NCBI GenBank assembly: GCA_034687125.1
Contig: JAQGBZ010000074.1
Coordinates: 1-64,000 of the forward strand
DNA length: 64,000 nucleotides
Reading direction: 5' to 3'
Origin: Neelides folsomi
Lineage: Eukaryota; Arthropoda; Collembola; Neelipleona; Neelidae
Positions 1-12,104 of this stretch are shown in pieces; the first letter of the stretch is position 1; the number at the start of each line of letters is the position of its first letter. The notes beneath the pieces were generated by a model. The model saw only the letters and a list, made by a program, of their open reading frames with translations. It had not been told where the DNA came from and ran no database searches. The translations under genes were made by a program, and so were the position numbers.

Positions 1-285
1 ATTATGATTTTGATTTAATTGAACAAAGAACAGTAATAAAGTTTTTATCATTAGAAGGATTAAGAGGGACAAACACTTAAATGAACGGACTTATTGGACA
101 GTATATTATATGAAAAGTTTGTAAAAGTTATTATAAATACTAGAGAAAATGCTTCATGCATTTAGATCTTCGAATATGTACTAATACATAGGATTAGGAT
201 ACATATTTATTATATTCTTATGTATGATGAATAATATTGAGTTTGTGATATAAATTTTCATTTAGCATTGTATTTAAATGTTTAG

Positions 286-3200
286 ACAACTACTCCTTGG
301 GCTGGCATGTAATGAGTCAACGGCAGATCTTGAGCTGGACGTCAGTAACAATGGGATGGGACAGCAAGGGGCACACGTTCTCGAGTCTTGTCTTCACGGC
401 ATCAAATGTCTCACCAGCTTGGATTTGAGTGATAACAGTAATAAAAGATGTTTCTATCTTCATAAAGTATTCTTTAATGTTAATGGGAGGGATGAAGTTC
501 TGGTCTCTTGGCTTTATTATAAGTACAAGAGTCATTTAACTTAATGTCGCGTGGAGGTTCAGCTCTGTGGATCAATCCGTCCCACACTTCTCCTCTGACT
601 CTACACCATATGCTTTTAATATGCCATTAAAATCTTTTTTTGCTTTTGGATCTTTTTTGTAGGATTCTGTAGGATTCGGATTGCGTGTATGATGAATGTT
701 CCTTTTTTCAGATTTGGATAGCGACTTGTCTTTGGTCGTGGCAGCGGCGAGTAAGAATAAGTCCCTTAAGCATCTCAATTTGAGTCGAAACCTCCAATCA
801 ACGAAAGTGAAACATGTTGCTCAAGTGATGGAAGCCATCGTACAAATGCTCCAGGTGATCATTTTTAATAAGCTTCTTGGCTTCTTTGTGGCTTTGTAGC
901 GGAGCGGCGAGCCTTTTAATTAAATCTTTTGGGGATAATATAGGAAGAAGACTGCGTCCTTCAAACGGTGTCTTTGGCCGACTCGAAGCTAAAGGGAGAA
1001 CTTTTCAGTGTGATCAATGCACTTGGGAGCAATCAGTGTCTTCAGAACATTGACATTAGGTAAGAAATTTGTCCTAATGACGTTTTTGAGAATTTGTTCA
1101 AGATTCGTTCATTTCCTTGGGCAAGAAGAAGAAGAGTTTTCTCCTTCTTCCTGACTGAGCTTGATTAGATGAGATGGAAGGGGGCGAATGATTAAATTGA
1201 TGTTTGTTTTAGCGGAAATCAAATGGGAGACATTGGAGCTCGACTTCTAGCAAAAGCTCTACAAATAAATACGAACCTACGCTCCATCACTTACGACCGG
1301 AACAATATCACTCTTCAGGGTTTCTCCGATATAGCATACGGCCTGGAGAGGTGAGTCTTTTCCATATGGTTCATTTCAATTCATTAAACGAGTATTGCAC
1401 TTTTGTGTCTCTCCTTGTGACATGGCACTTCCATTTATATCCCCAATTCAAGTAAAGTGGTTGGAAGGGAATTGGGAGGATTTGAGAGAGTTTTCATGTG
1501 TACGATGGTGATTCGGAGTACTTAGAGCTTCAATGTTCCTTCGAGATAATCAACTTTAATTAGGAGAATGAGTAACCGGCCATAAAGAATTAAATGAGAG
1601 CGGTGCATTGTTGAGTAATAATGGTTCAACTATCCTTGTACCTTCTCACCTACTACTCTCCATTGTCTTTTCTATGGATGAGGGATGGAGGGCCTGAGAG
1701 GTGATAATGAAATGTGGATTGAAATTCGTTAGAAATTCCATTGTGCGACCAATGCGCAGTATGTCAGTGGTGTAAATGAACCTCTGGAATTTCAATATAG
1801 ATTCAATCTCTGCAATTTTACATACAAGTTGGAATATAATAGCAGTGGAGTAAAATTACAAGTTTTGGCGGAAATACCTTTTACCTTGTGATTCATGTCT
1901 TGAATTCACTCAGGCACGTCGATTCGGACTTATACGATGAGAAATGAACTACTAAACTTTATGCAACCTCATGTCGAGAAATATGAGAATTAACCATATG
2001 AATTATGTCTATGGAACAACAAAAGTTTGTAATTCCTTTGCGAATTCCTCCTCTTTTCCTCCCTCCAGTCGACTATTAAATTTTGAGTGAAACAGACTTA
2101 AAAACTTTGCTACTCTTCTTGTTTATTGGGCGGAAGGTTAAGTCTATCTGTAAAAAAGTTTATTCGTTAACTTTAATTAATAAGTAAAAAAACTTTCATC
2201 GGTTAAAAAGTTAATTTATTGCATTTTTGGAATTCCTTCGACTTTCCACAACCTTGTGGGAAATGTAAGTTGTTTGTTTGTCGCAATAAAACAAAGTATT
2301 TGTAAAACTAAAAAAAGAAGTTTAAGGCAGTGAACAAAATACAAAATAAGGACAATTAAAAAGTAGGAGAATCTAAAGATGAAAAGGAATTTGATCTTAT
2401 TTCTTTTATCAGCATTTTATAAGTTTTATAAAGGATCAAAGAAATCTCTAATGATTGGTTTTTTTCTGTCTGTGAATTAGCAACATGAGTGTCCGGTACA
2501 TGCCTTTTCCAGTCCATGATGCTCTTCCTTGCATGAAAGTGTCGGCGGAGAAAACAGAGTCGGTAATGAAGAGGATTCAAGATTTGATTTATCGAAACGC
2601 TACACCGAAGAAGACTTGTAATGGTCAGCAGGCATTCAGACTCCAACAGGTGTGTCAAATTCCAATGACTACGACGAGACCCCTAGCTTGCCAGATGAGT
2701 TTACCCAACAATGAAGTTTAACGAATCCTTAAATTTCTTTGATTCATTAAATAACAAGTTATACAGAATATTAAATAAAGTCCATTGAGTAGTCTTATTT
2801 CGACGAAAATAATATTTTTCTTTTCCAATTATGTGATAGCTTTTATCCCTTTCTCACAATAAGGCAATTGGTTCTTTGGAATATTTACAAGGCTTAATTA
2901 GTTTTTGATGACATGTATTTTTTTCTTTTTGATTATTAAGCAGACATTAATCTTTTTAATGTTAGTATATCTCATTTTTTTTAGTCTTTAAATAAGTTTC
3001 CCATTTGTATAATTATATATACAGATATGATACAATTTCAAAATATGTTACGTTTAATTTAAACAATTTATACTAACTCATAGTTTTCCATTTATATAGG
3101 GTTTCCTCTTGAGCTCTGCTCAACAGACGGTGGACAAATTGATAAGCCAAACACAAGACGGTGTGAAACTGCTTAAAAGAAACGAGTTGAATAGCCCTTC

Positions 3201-6200
3201 GTCCGACTCGGCTCACAATGATCTAATTGACCACGCCGAGACCCTCATTCAGGATTCCGAGAGAGCGAAACAGGTGAGAATGCTATTTAAGACATTCCTT
3301 TTATGACCATCTTTTCTTCAAATTACATCTGCATGCAAAAAAGGCTCATAAATGTAACATTTTATACATTGTATCTTTTCAAATGTAAATATCCACGAAG
3401 AATGTAATGTTAATATTCGGGTTGTGGCATTTGCTGTTTGTCAGAAATTGGAGTTGATATTATGTACCTATTGAAATTGGCCTTATTTATTCAAATACCT
3501 GTTCCCACCTTAGTTTTTGATGAATCGAGGTTACCTGCTTTAAGAACCATTGATTTTTAACTTATTAATGACTTAAGACTTGAAAACGTGTTTGAAAGTA
3601 TCATTGACATGTTAGTTAACAAGACTTGTTTTTGAGTTTTGAAGAAGATACACATACATAGTGGAATTGGGGATATGTTAGGGAGGATGGGTTAACAAGT
3701 TTACGAGTAATTTGATTTTTATTTTGATCGAGAACTTTATTATACTGATTTCATCAAGGCATGTAGAGCTCAATTTTAAATCAGTGTCAATTTTAATTCT
3801 CATCACAAATTGCCTTCCTTTATGATGGATAACCTGTAATTTTGAATATTATGCATATATAATACATATTTATATATTTGTATGTTCTTGTATATGGTTC
3901 AAATCTTGGTTCAAATCTTAATAAATAAATCCTCTTTGAACAGTTGCTCTCAAATCTTCACGAAGTGATTGAGCAGAAGGGTGAGAGCGGAAAGTCACTT
4001 GACTCCAAATTACAGCAGCTATCTGACGATCTTCATTCAATGCTCTCTTTGCACATTGAGGTACTTTTTTTAATCTTTTTAAAAAAACTGATAATAAGAT
4101 AAAAACTGATCATAAAATTTCATTTTGTTTGATTTTTGTTGCTTCACAGGGAAGTATTGACAGAGTTTTGGACCTCACAGAAGAAAAGTGTCCGAATTTG
4201 ATGGGAGATGAGGAAGTGAAAAAAGACATCAAGCAAGAATGTATTGATAAGAGTGGGATTTCTTCTGAATTTGTTCGTCATTGTATCCTTGATGTAGCTG
4301 GGACTGATATAATAAATAAGCTCAAGTAAGTCACTTTATTATTCTCTTTTGTATTTCGAACATTGAACTTCCGTGTTTGAATATTCGCCCTCTTGTATTC
4401 TGGAACTTTGCTTTTGTTGGGGGTTGATAATACAATTGTTTGGTGGTTTTATAATTTCATTTTGTAACTTTTGAGTTCAATTGAGAGTAACAGGAGTATA
4501 TATGTAATTTTATTTACAATGGAAGTTGACAGTGAGTTGATTTTCGTTTGGTTGTCCTTGTTGTGAGATAAAATTTCACTGTGTCGATATCTTTTTTATC
4601 AACCACTCACAAGCTGTATCAAAAATATAACAGAGATTACCTTATTTATTGCAATACAAAGTTGAAAGAGAAATATTTACTTGCATCATTTAACAAGTAG
4701 ATACTGGTATACAGAAGCTCAAGAGCTTTAGATGTAAATATGTTGAAAGTTTATCAACTTAAAGTATAGTTAATTTTAAACAGTGATTCAATTCAATGAA
4801 CATAAGTTGTTTCTTCCGTTTCAGTGAGGTGCACTTGGCAGTTGCGGCGCATATTTCGGACAAGTTAGTGGACAGAGCGATTGACTCGCTTATGAAATGT
4901 CATAAGCAGCTCGTAAGTGGCCAATTTTATTTTTAAGTGAAAGTGAGTGCCATCATAAACAATGGATTTTTTTGCATCCAATCCGTTTATACAGAACGAC
5001 GTGAGCAAGAAACGTTCTTCAACTCCGGACGTTCTCAAAACCCGGCTTCGGTCGAGTCCAAGTGAATTTTCTAAAGATTTCGAGAACAACATTTCGCTTG
5101 GGGAAGGAAACTCCAGTTACGACCAATCTCCTTTGGTAATTACTCAATTTTAACGATTCTTGTTTTAAATCATTCATATTTTAATTACACTTAAAACATT
5201 TATTCATCATAAATATTTTGTATATAAGTACACATAAATGTAACATGTACATTAATCCTTGTTCATAAACCTCATATGACAATCTAATGAAGCAATTAAT
5301 ATTCTATGCTCACAATGATCAATAATGACAGAAGCTGGATTACTTAAACCTTGTAAGTGTTGCAAAAACGAACACTACAGTATACATAAATCTTGAATTT
5401 AATAGAGTTTTGTTGTGAGATGGACTGGTTAATTTCAATTACTTATTTTTATTGTTATTTTATTGCATCTTAATGGTATTGGACCATTTATACTATGTAG
5501 TACACTCGTAGTTACTGAAGTATGGAAATTGCATTTGAAAATTCAATCAATTTTATTTTATTCCAATTAATATTATTTATCATTATTCTTGATTGAAAAA
5601 ATTTGTCCTTATTACCATTTATTATGTTATGATTTATAAATCCTTAAATTTTTTATTGTTGTAGTCAATTTAATCTATTTGTATATATTAGCACATATCA
5701 ATGATTTACTTTTGACTTTCATCCCATTTAAGCATGTTTATTATTATTTCAACTAAATATAGTTGTATGATAAAATCAAGAAAAAGTGTGTTAGGGTAGT
5801 TTACATTTCATTTATATATATATATTATTTAGATATGCGCAATTTATTTAATAATTCTATGAATTTTATTTATAATCGGTTTATTTATGTATTTTTATAT
5901 CATTTACCATTTATTTAGTATGGTACATATGGTACATGTGTGGTGATTAGAAGTATTTGTAATTACATTATGTAGTTATCCATTTCAGTAGAAATCTTTA
6001 TTAAATTTGAATAAGAGTATTTGTTAATTAAACGTTTGAATATGAAGGCCACACCTCATTTGCATCCGAAGAGGAAAGGCTTACACGGACGGAGGATTCG
6101 TCCCAAATCGGTGGTTGATTGCGTGGAAGGAGTTTCCGCTGATGATATTCCAGATCTGCTGCCAAGTCTTCCTCAGACAATTGAAGGTTACTTGATAAAA

Positions 6201-8133
6201 ATTGACATTTGATAATATTCATTGACATTTACTTTTTCTCTATATTTCAATCTATAAAATGCAATTTTAATAAATTCTAATATCCAAAATTTTATTCAGA
6301 AACGATTTCGGATCTGGTTGGTCTTCCCCCAGTCTCTCCTCAACAGTTGAAGCATTTGGGAAAAGCTCGTCCTAAAAAGCCAAAGACGCGAGCTCCGACA
6401 CGTCCCTGCTTAAGACCCCCAACGGAACTTATCGAGGAAGTTTCGGATCTTCAAGAAGGCCTCGATACATTTTTCCGCCCAGGGTCAACGACACCAACGG
6501 CTATCGTGACACCAGATTCAGATGAATGGTAAATGCATATAAGATTATTGAACAAATAAATATTTTGCATAAGTACTTAATTAGAATACTTATACTATTT
6601 TATAATATTGCACTTATTTTGTTCGAATATTTAATGTAAATAAAAAATATTTCTTTTTATTATTTAATTGTTAGTTTGTAATAGATAGGGCCAAAGTATG
6701 ATGCAAATAATTGCTCAAACAAAATGAGTAAACAAAGTCCTAACATTTTTCATATTATTCAATTTATAGCAGTACTTCACTCATGATATCTTCCATGACG
6801 AGTCATGCGGACGATAGCATTGTGTCAACCCCTACACATTCTTCTCGCACGTTCAAAGTGGATGAAAATTGTTCTGACAAAACGAGTCCAAGTTCTTTTG
6901 ACACTTGTAGCATTTCGAGCAAATTGTCCCTTGAACCAGTACCAAGATCCAGATCCACTGACTGCCTGGAAAAGCCTCCAACCAAGCGGGAAAGCTTATT
7001 TTCCTCACCAACACAAGGAAGTGGAGGAACTGGAGCTTCACCAAGTGGAGGAAGTATTGCAGAAGAACCATCAGGGGATAAATCTCCTGTTCAACGAATT
7101 GGAGTGTCGATGGGATCTTCAGTTCTTGCTGAATTTAAAGCACGACAGGAGAAACGATCTTCTGGTATTTTCGGCTCATCTCCTTCAAAATCTCCTTCAA
7201 GCGGAGGAGGAAACAACGAAGATGTTACAATTACACATTCGAGCACTGCCTCTAATAGCACAACTGTCACGAAAGGATTTTCCGTTTCGGAAGCCAAAGA
7301 GAAGTTCAATATAAAGAATATTAATAGCAGTAATATGACAACGAGCGTTTTGGGTGTTACAAGACGTCCGCCTCCTGTTGCACCAAAACCACGTCCTTGG
7401 TCGGTTGTTGGATCTGATAGACGATCAGGTACATTAATAAGAATATTAAATCCATAAATAGTCTTTTACTGCTAATATGTATCAAAATTAACTCAATAAT
7501 AATTTAATGCAATTAAAAATATTAAAATGATTGGTTTGTGAAAAATGATAAATTGATGATTAATGGTCAATAGGGGAGTTTTCCTTGGGAAGTGATGGGT
7601 CAAGTCCAAATGCTTCAGCTGCCAACACCCCCGACTCGGGAGACACCCTCGATGAGCCTGTGTCCGAAGTCCGCGGGGGGAAAACGAGCCCATTGTCCAT
7701 CTCGACTGATAAATGTGGAATGGAGTCGACTACTCCGTTTTCCAGCTCTCCAAGTAATCCTCCTCCACTGCCTACCTCCGCTCCTCCTCCTAATGTAGTC
7801 ACAAGCACGAGTTCTACGAATGCGAACAATAACCTCACGACTGTTAACATTGGGCCAACTAGTATTATTAGTATGAGTAGCAACAGTAGTACTAGCTCAG
7901 TAACGAAGAGTAATGGGAATTCCACTGACGCCCCGGCATCACTTCCCTCATGGGGGATTCCGGAGAAACGAAGTGTGAAGGAACTCGCGGCCTCGTTGGT
8001 GCGCCAAGGGAGCCCCCCGGATCCTGAAGGGAATAAGAACAAACAACAGAGATCTGACTCTCTTCCAAGGAATAATATCTTTCCGGAACAGCAGACCGCC
8101 CAAGGTTATTTGCATGATGATTATGATCCATAG
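286..8133 (+). CDS. CARMIL: CARMIL (capping protein, Arp2/3 and myosin-I linker), C-terminal 1000 codons
   Basis: CARMIL binds actin capping protein and weakens its hold on filament barbed ends at the leading edge. The gene enters from the left, so the PH domain and first leucine-rich repeats lie outside. Exons: 286-437, 712-854, 944-1059, 1213-1350, 2481-2649, 3100-3273, 3944-4060, 4150-4325, 4825-4912, 4995-5135, 6048-6186, 6300-6528, 6770-7428, 7574-8133 (stop TAG). Phases agree at every junction. The first four exons encode LRRs ([27 protein letters not shown]), then comes the helical dimerisation region. The exon at 6300 holds the capping-protein motif [17 protein letters not shown] and a CSI-like block (LQEGLDTFF). 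The Ser/Pro-rich tail has an SH3-ligand-like [10 protein letters not shown] near 7365-7400. The acceptor of the 6048 exon has a weak pyrimidine tract, so that boundary is the least certain. Family is very likely; the vertebrate paralogue number cannot be assigned. Confidence 0.93.
1351..2480 (+). other. CARMIL: CARMIL intron, 1.1 kb
   Basis: AT-rich intron between the LRR exons and the exon starting AACATGAGTGTC. I see no further gene, repeat or RNA in it. Confidence 0.8.
2650..6047 (+). other. CARMIL: CARMIL introns over 400 bases (2650-3099, 3274-3943, 4326-4824, 5136-6047)
   Basis: AT-rich introns separating the dimerisation-region exons. The only structure seen is a 12-base tandem duplication, TGGTTCAAATCT twice, at 3895-3918, and a short TA run near 5816. 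No other genes are visible. Confidence 0.75.
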
Positions 8134-9020
8134 TTTTTGGGGGGAATTTCCGTTTTTCCGCTTTTGATTGTGAAATCATTTTACTCTCATAGTTTTACAT
8201 CTTTTTGGATTTCATTTTTATTATTTTCCATTTGCATGTGGATGTTTTAGATAGAAGTTTTTTTCAAATTGTAGATTTCAATCGGGCCAGAGTTTCAATC
8301 CAAGAATGGACGCGACATCATTCCATTAACGAGGTCTGGAAAATGCCCCTGAGGAATATTTCAGGGGAGAAGCCAGTGAGTTTTTAACACGTTTTACTTA
8401 ATCATCATTTATGCTTCCTCTTTCTGCTTTCACCTTCACTTGGCTCGCATGAAAAAGCTGTAAATGTAAATATCATTTCTCTTATTTCAAGGAGGAATCT
8501 GCTAACCAGTATATCTAGTTATTCATGGTGTAATGATTTCTATTTCCTTTTTGGACAAGTAACATATAGTTAAATCTATAATTACGGTAATTGGTAACTT
8601 GATATTTAAAGATAAATAAATTGACTTTAGAATATACTATATTATTAAATACATGGCTAGTACAACTATATCTTACTTGTAACGATTAATAATTCTATCT
8701 ATCAATTTACTATATCAATTCTCTTTCTGCTAATTGCAATTTCTCGTAAACTGAAATTACTTATTTCATGCAATCTAAACTAAATTCTAACCAGCTCTCT
8801 GAAGCTATGCTAATATTATACAAAGAATTTAAATATGAATTTGATAAACTGAGGTTTAATGCCAATAGTAGATCTCGAACTCAAAATATAATTTTGTTTT
8901 TAGATAACCAAAAGATGGGATCAAAATAATGATCAAAAAGGAACAAATGGACATGAAATTGAACTGGGAATTGGAAGACTCCGAAAAGTGTCGAATGAAG
9001 AAGATGTAGTGAATGTTTAA
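7574..9020 (+). CDS. CARMIL: CARMIL alternative 3' exons (second C-terminus)
   Basis: The last CARMIL exon has an internal donor after 8104 (CAAG|GTTATT, phase 1). It joins in frame to 8275-8375 (acceptor TTGTAG, donor CCA|GTGAGT) and then to 8904-9020 (acceptor TTTTTAG, stop TAA at 9018). Lengths 531, 101 and 117 bases keep the frame open throughout. The tail reads DFNRARVSIQEWTRHHS, then NEVWKMPLRNISGEKP, then ITKRWDQNNDQ, and ends NEEDVVNV. It replaces the nine-residue read-through end GYLHDDYDP. Good splice sites and three compatible phases argue for real coding exons, but I do not recognise the tail and it has no transcript support here. Confidence 0.55.
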
Positions 9021-10880
9021 TGTGAATGTCGATTAAGTTTATTTTACCTCTACGCATAAAATATTATATTAAACTTATATGTAGAATGTAATACATAATT
9101 AGCTAATTTCCTAGTCGAGTCCCGAGATTTAGATAAAATCAATTGTTTATATTTAAACATGAGATAGGATTGTAGAAAATGGTGGATAAAGGTTATACTT
9201 ATATTATACTTATAATATTTTAGTCAACAAAAGCTCGATCAAAAAGGAAAACATGTGAAAGAGGCGGGTTTCACGTTTTAATTAATTTCAATTTTAATGA
9301 TTTGCATGTCCTCTTATTAAGTCAATGAACAATTTTAACAATTTTATTATTATATATTAGGTGTATTTAAGAGTTTTGGCATTTGATTTCCCATGTGCTT
9401 ACTCGAAATATTTAATAGATAAATATTTCATAAATTATTTTAAAAGATTTACATAGTTGACCCCCTAAGTTTTTAAAATGTATTTTATGATTTTTATGAT
9501 TGAAGCCTAGTGGCGTCTCTGAAATACCAGTATTTACGTTAATTGAATCGGACTATTTTAAAAATACATTATGAGCTTATATAATGTTTATATTCGTCAA
9601 CTTATGGTTTAGCCAAATTGTAATTTTATTTATATTTTAATTACTATTTTAAACATTTATTCTCTTCTACTTTTAAATCTTGCATGACGTTTTATAAAAC
9701 CATTCCGCATTGTGGATTTTTTATCATTTATTTTAAATATTACATTTTTAACCATGAATTTCATACCCAATAATATTGTGTGCCGAGAAAAAACAAAACA
9801 TCAATTACATTTCAATTATAGTACATTTCATATAATTGCTTAATAATAATTTGTCTTTTCACCTCCAATTTTTATATGATATTATAATTATATGAATATA
9901 CATAGCATGTATAAATCTTTTGAATGCATTTTTGTGCAATTTATGTTCATTAAAATATAAATTCCAATTATTATAACTGTTGCGTTATATCCACTTATAT
10001 CGAGAAATTGCATTTGTCAGAATTCCTTATAAAGACCAATACTTTTATATTACCTATATAATTTCTACAAATGTTTTATTTGGCTCAAAGTACACAAACA
10101 TTAAATAAGATTATTTACTTAATTATCAAAACTTGTATTTACGATTAACCATAAAGTAGTATTTTACATGTCTCTACTAATACATGAACTTATGACATTA
10201 CATAGGGAGCGAACAAATTGAATTTTTTTTATAAATTCAGGATTGAATTGAGAACTAATTAGAAAATGGAATAATGCTCATTCAAACAAGCCTAGTTTAC
10301 TAACAATGAATGAATAAATATATACATAATACAAACTTATAGATAAAATATATATGTAACAATACCTTACTTATCATTATGTTTATACTTGTACGCCTAT
10401 GTCAATGAAGAAGAAATAAATTCAACTTTGTCAACTACAAATACTTAAATTGTAATTGTTCATTATTAATCCATTTATAAGTATTATCTCGAGGTTTATT
10501 ACCGTTCATGAACACTCTTCTAGTATGTCAATTATTAATTATGAAAATAGTAATTTTTATTACAAAGTAAACAAAATTAATGTTTATTAAAAATCAATTC
10601 AGTTAAAACATTTCATTTAAGATTTAGTTCTATTCAATGAGAAATTAATATAACTACTTATTTATATTTACACATATTCATCTATGAACATTCTATGAAT
10701 TTAATCTAATTTATAAGTATAAATTAAATATCTAATAAACAAGTTAACATGATTATTCCAATTTGGTATAGGTATGTCTCATTATAATATTTACGCCAAT
10801 TTAAACAAATCTATTTTGTAATCTGTAAAATAGTGGTATTAACAAACTTAACAATTAATCTTAGGATATGAATTTTTAAT
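9021..10880. other. Convergent intergenic gap CARMIL/SNRPC
   Basis: About 1.9 kb of strongly AT-rich sequence between two convergent genes, holding their 3' UTRs. I find no open frame with splice sites and no repeat family. Confidence 0.75.
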
Positions 10881-11823
10881 TCAGTGAGAAGTAGAAGGAG
10901 GCATGGAGTTTGGAGGCATGAGCGGTCTTGGCATCAGTCCCCCCATTTGAGGCATTAATTGAGGAGGCATTCCCATCGGGGGTCCCATTGGCGGTCGAAG
11001 TCCTACAATTAACAAGAATACAATTTAACAAGTTGGTCATAAAAGTCATTATTGGGAATTATTTTGATTTTAAGTGAGATTTTCAATTACCCATACCAGC
11101 AAGCATTGCCGGGGTGAGACCAGGAGGTGGACCTCCCGGTCCACCGGGCATCATAAGACCAGGCGGCATTCCTCCCATTCCAGGAGGCATACCCATTGGA
11201 GGTCTACCCGGATGACCCAGGAGGGGGGGTGGTTGACCAGTTGGAATACCGGGAGGAGGCATACCAGATCGATTTACTGCAAATGATAGCGTATTAACTA
11301 TTTGTGAAAAGGAGAAATGTGAATTTTAAATACATAATAAATAAATATTTCTTGGAATTGAGATCGTTAAATGGTTTTTAACACGAACCTCCTAACATTG
11401 CAGGAGGGGGGATTGTTACACCGACACCAGCTTTCGAAGCTCCGAATGGATTTGATGGGATTTTTCCTGCTTTAAACGCAGCAGCTAAAAGTCGTACAAT
11501 AAAACAAAAATATAATAATTTGACCTCTATTACATTTTATAATTAATATAAAAAGGAATTTAGTTTTATAACATACTTGTAGCATCAATAAGGCTCTGTG
11601 CCTGATCCTCCATCCATTTTTGGTAATAGAATTTGACATTATCTTTATGTTTCCGACCGGAACAATGGGTTTTTCTCACTGAAGGCTGTAAATTATAAAT
11701 AGAAATTTACCCATTATGGTTATATTACGAGTAAAAAATCTAATATATGATCTTATGGATAAAAATACTTACTGAGTCATGAGTTAAATAAGTATCGCAA
11801 TAATCACAATAATATTTCGGCAT
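10881..11823 (-). CDS. SNRPC: U1 small nuclear ribonucleoprotein C
   Basis: U1-C stabilises pairing between U1 snRNA and the 5' splice site in the early spliceosome. Coding exons on the minus strand, in order: 11773-11823, 11577-11685, 11389-11484, 11091-11276, 10881-11002 (stop TGA); 564 bases, 187 residues. The first exon gives [17 protein letters not shown] and the second [14 protein letters not shown]. Together they form the C2H2 U1-C zinc finger (C6, C9, H24, H30 in the usual numbering). The next stretch, [20 protein letters not shown], is equally diagnostic. The rest is the usual Pro/Gly/Met-rich tail. Length is close to other animal U1-C proteins. It is head to head with BOP1, 281 bases between start codons. 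Confidence 0.97.
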
Positions 11824-12104
11824 TTTTAATATTAAATAAATATTTGAAATTGGATTTGAAGCCGAGAAGGCTTTAAAGCCTGAATGTAGCTTTTGGCTTC
11901 CCTCATTGGTTCTTTCTTGTATGATGGTCGGGATTTTAGCAAGCAGCAAAATTCAAAAGGCAGCACATTGCTTTTTCTTCACGAAATAATTGCACGAGCA
12001 CGAGCAAGCAATGAATTCTCGGTTAGAATTGCTCGCGATTGGATGACCGCAATTAATTAATCAGTTTGTTTAACCTACTTGTGCTCTTCTAAGCACTGTT
12101 AAAA
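11824..12104. promoter_or_regulatory. Divergent SNRPC/BOP1 promoter region
   Basis: The 281 bases between the two start codons must carry both 5' UTRs and both promoters. An ATTGG box (inverted CCAAT) sits in GCGATTGGATG near 12038, next to a CGAGCACGAGCAAGC stretch. No TATA box is evident, as is common for housekeeping pairs. Sharing is inferred from geometry. Confidence 0.5.

Noticed and set aside
1-285. Additional CARMIL exon at the left edge
   Set aside because: The sequence is AT-rich, with no leucine-rich-repeat frame and no donor; it reads as intron up to the acceptor at 284-285.
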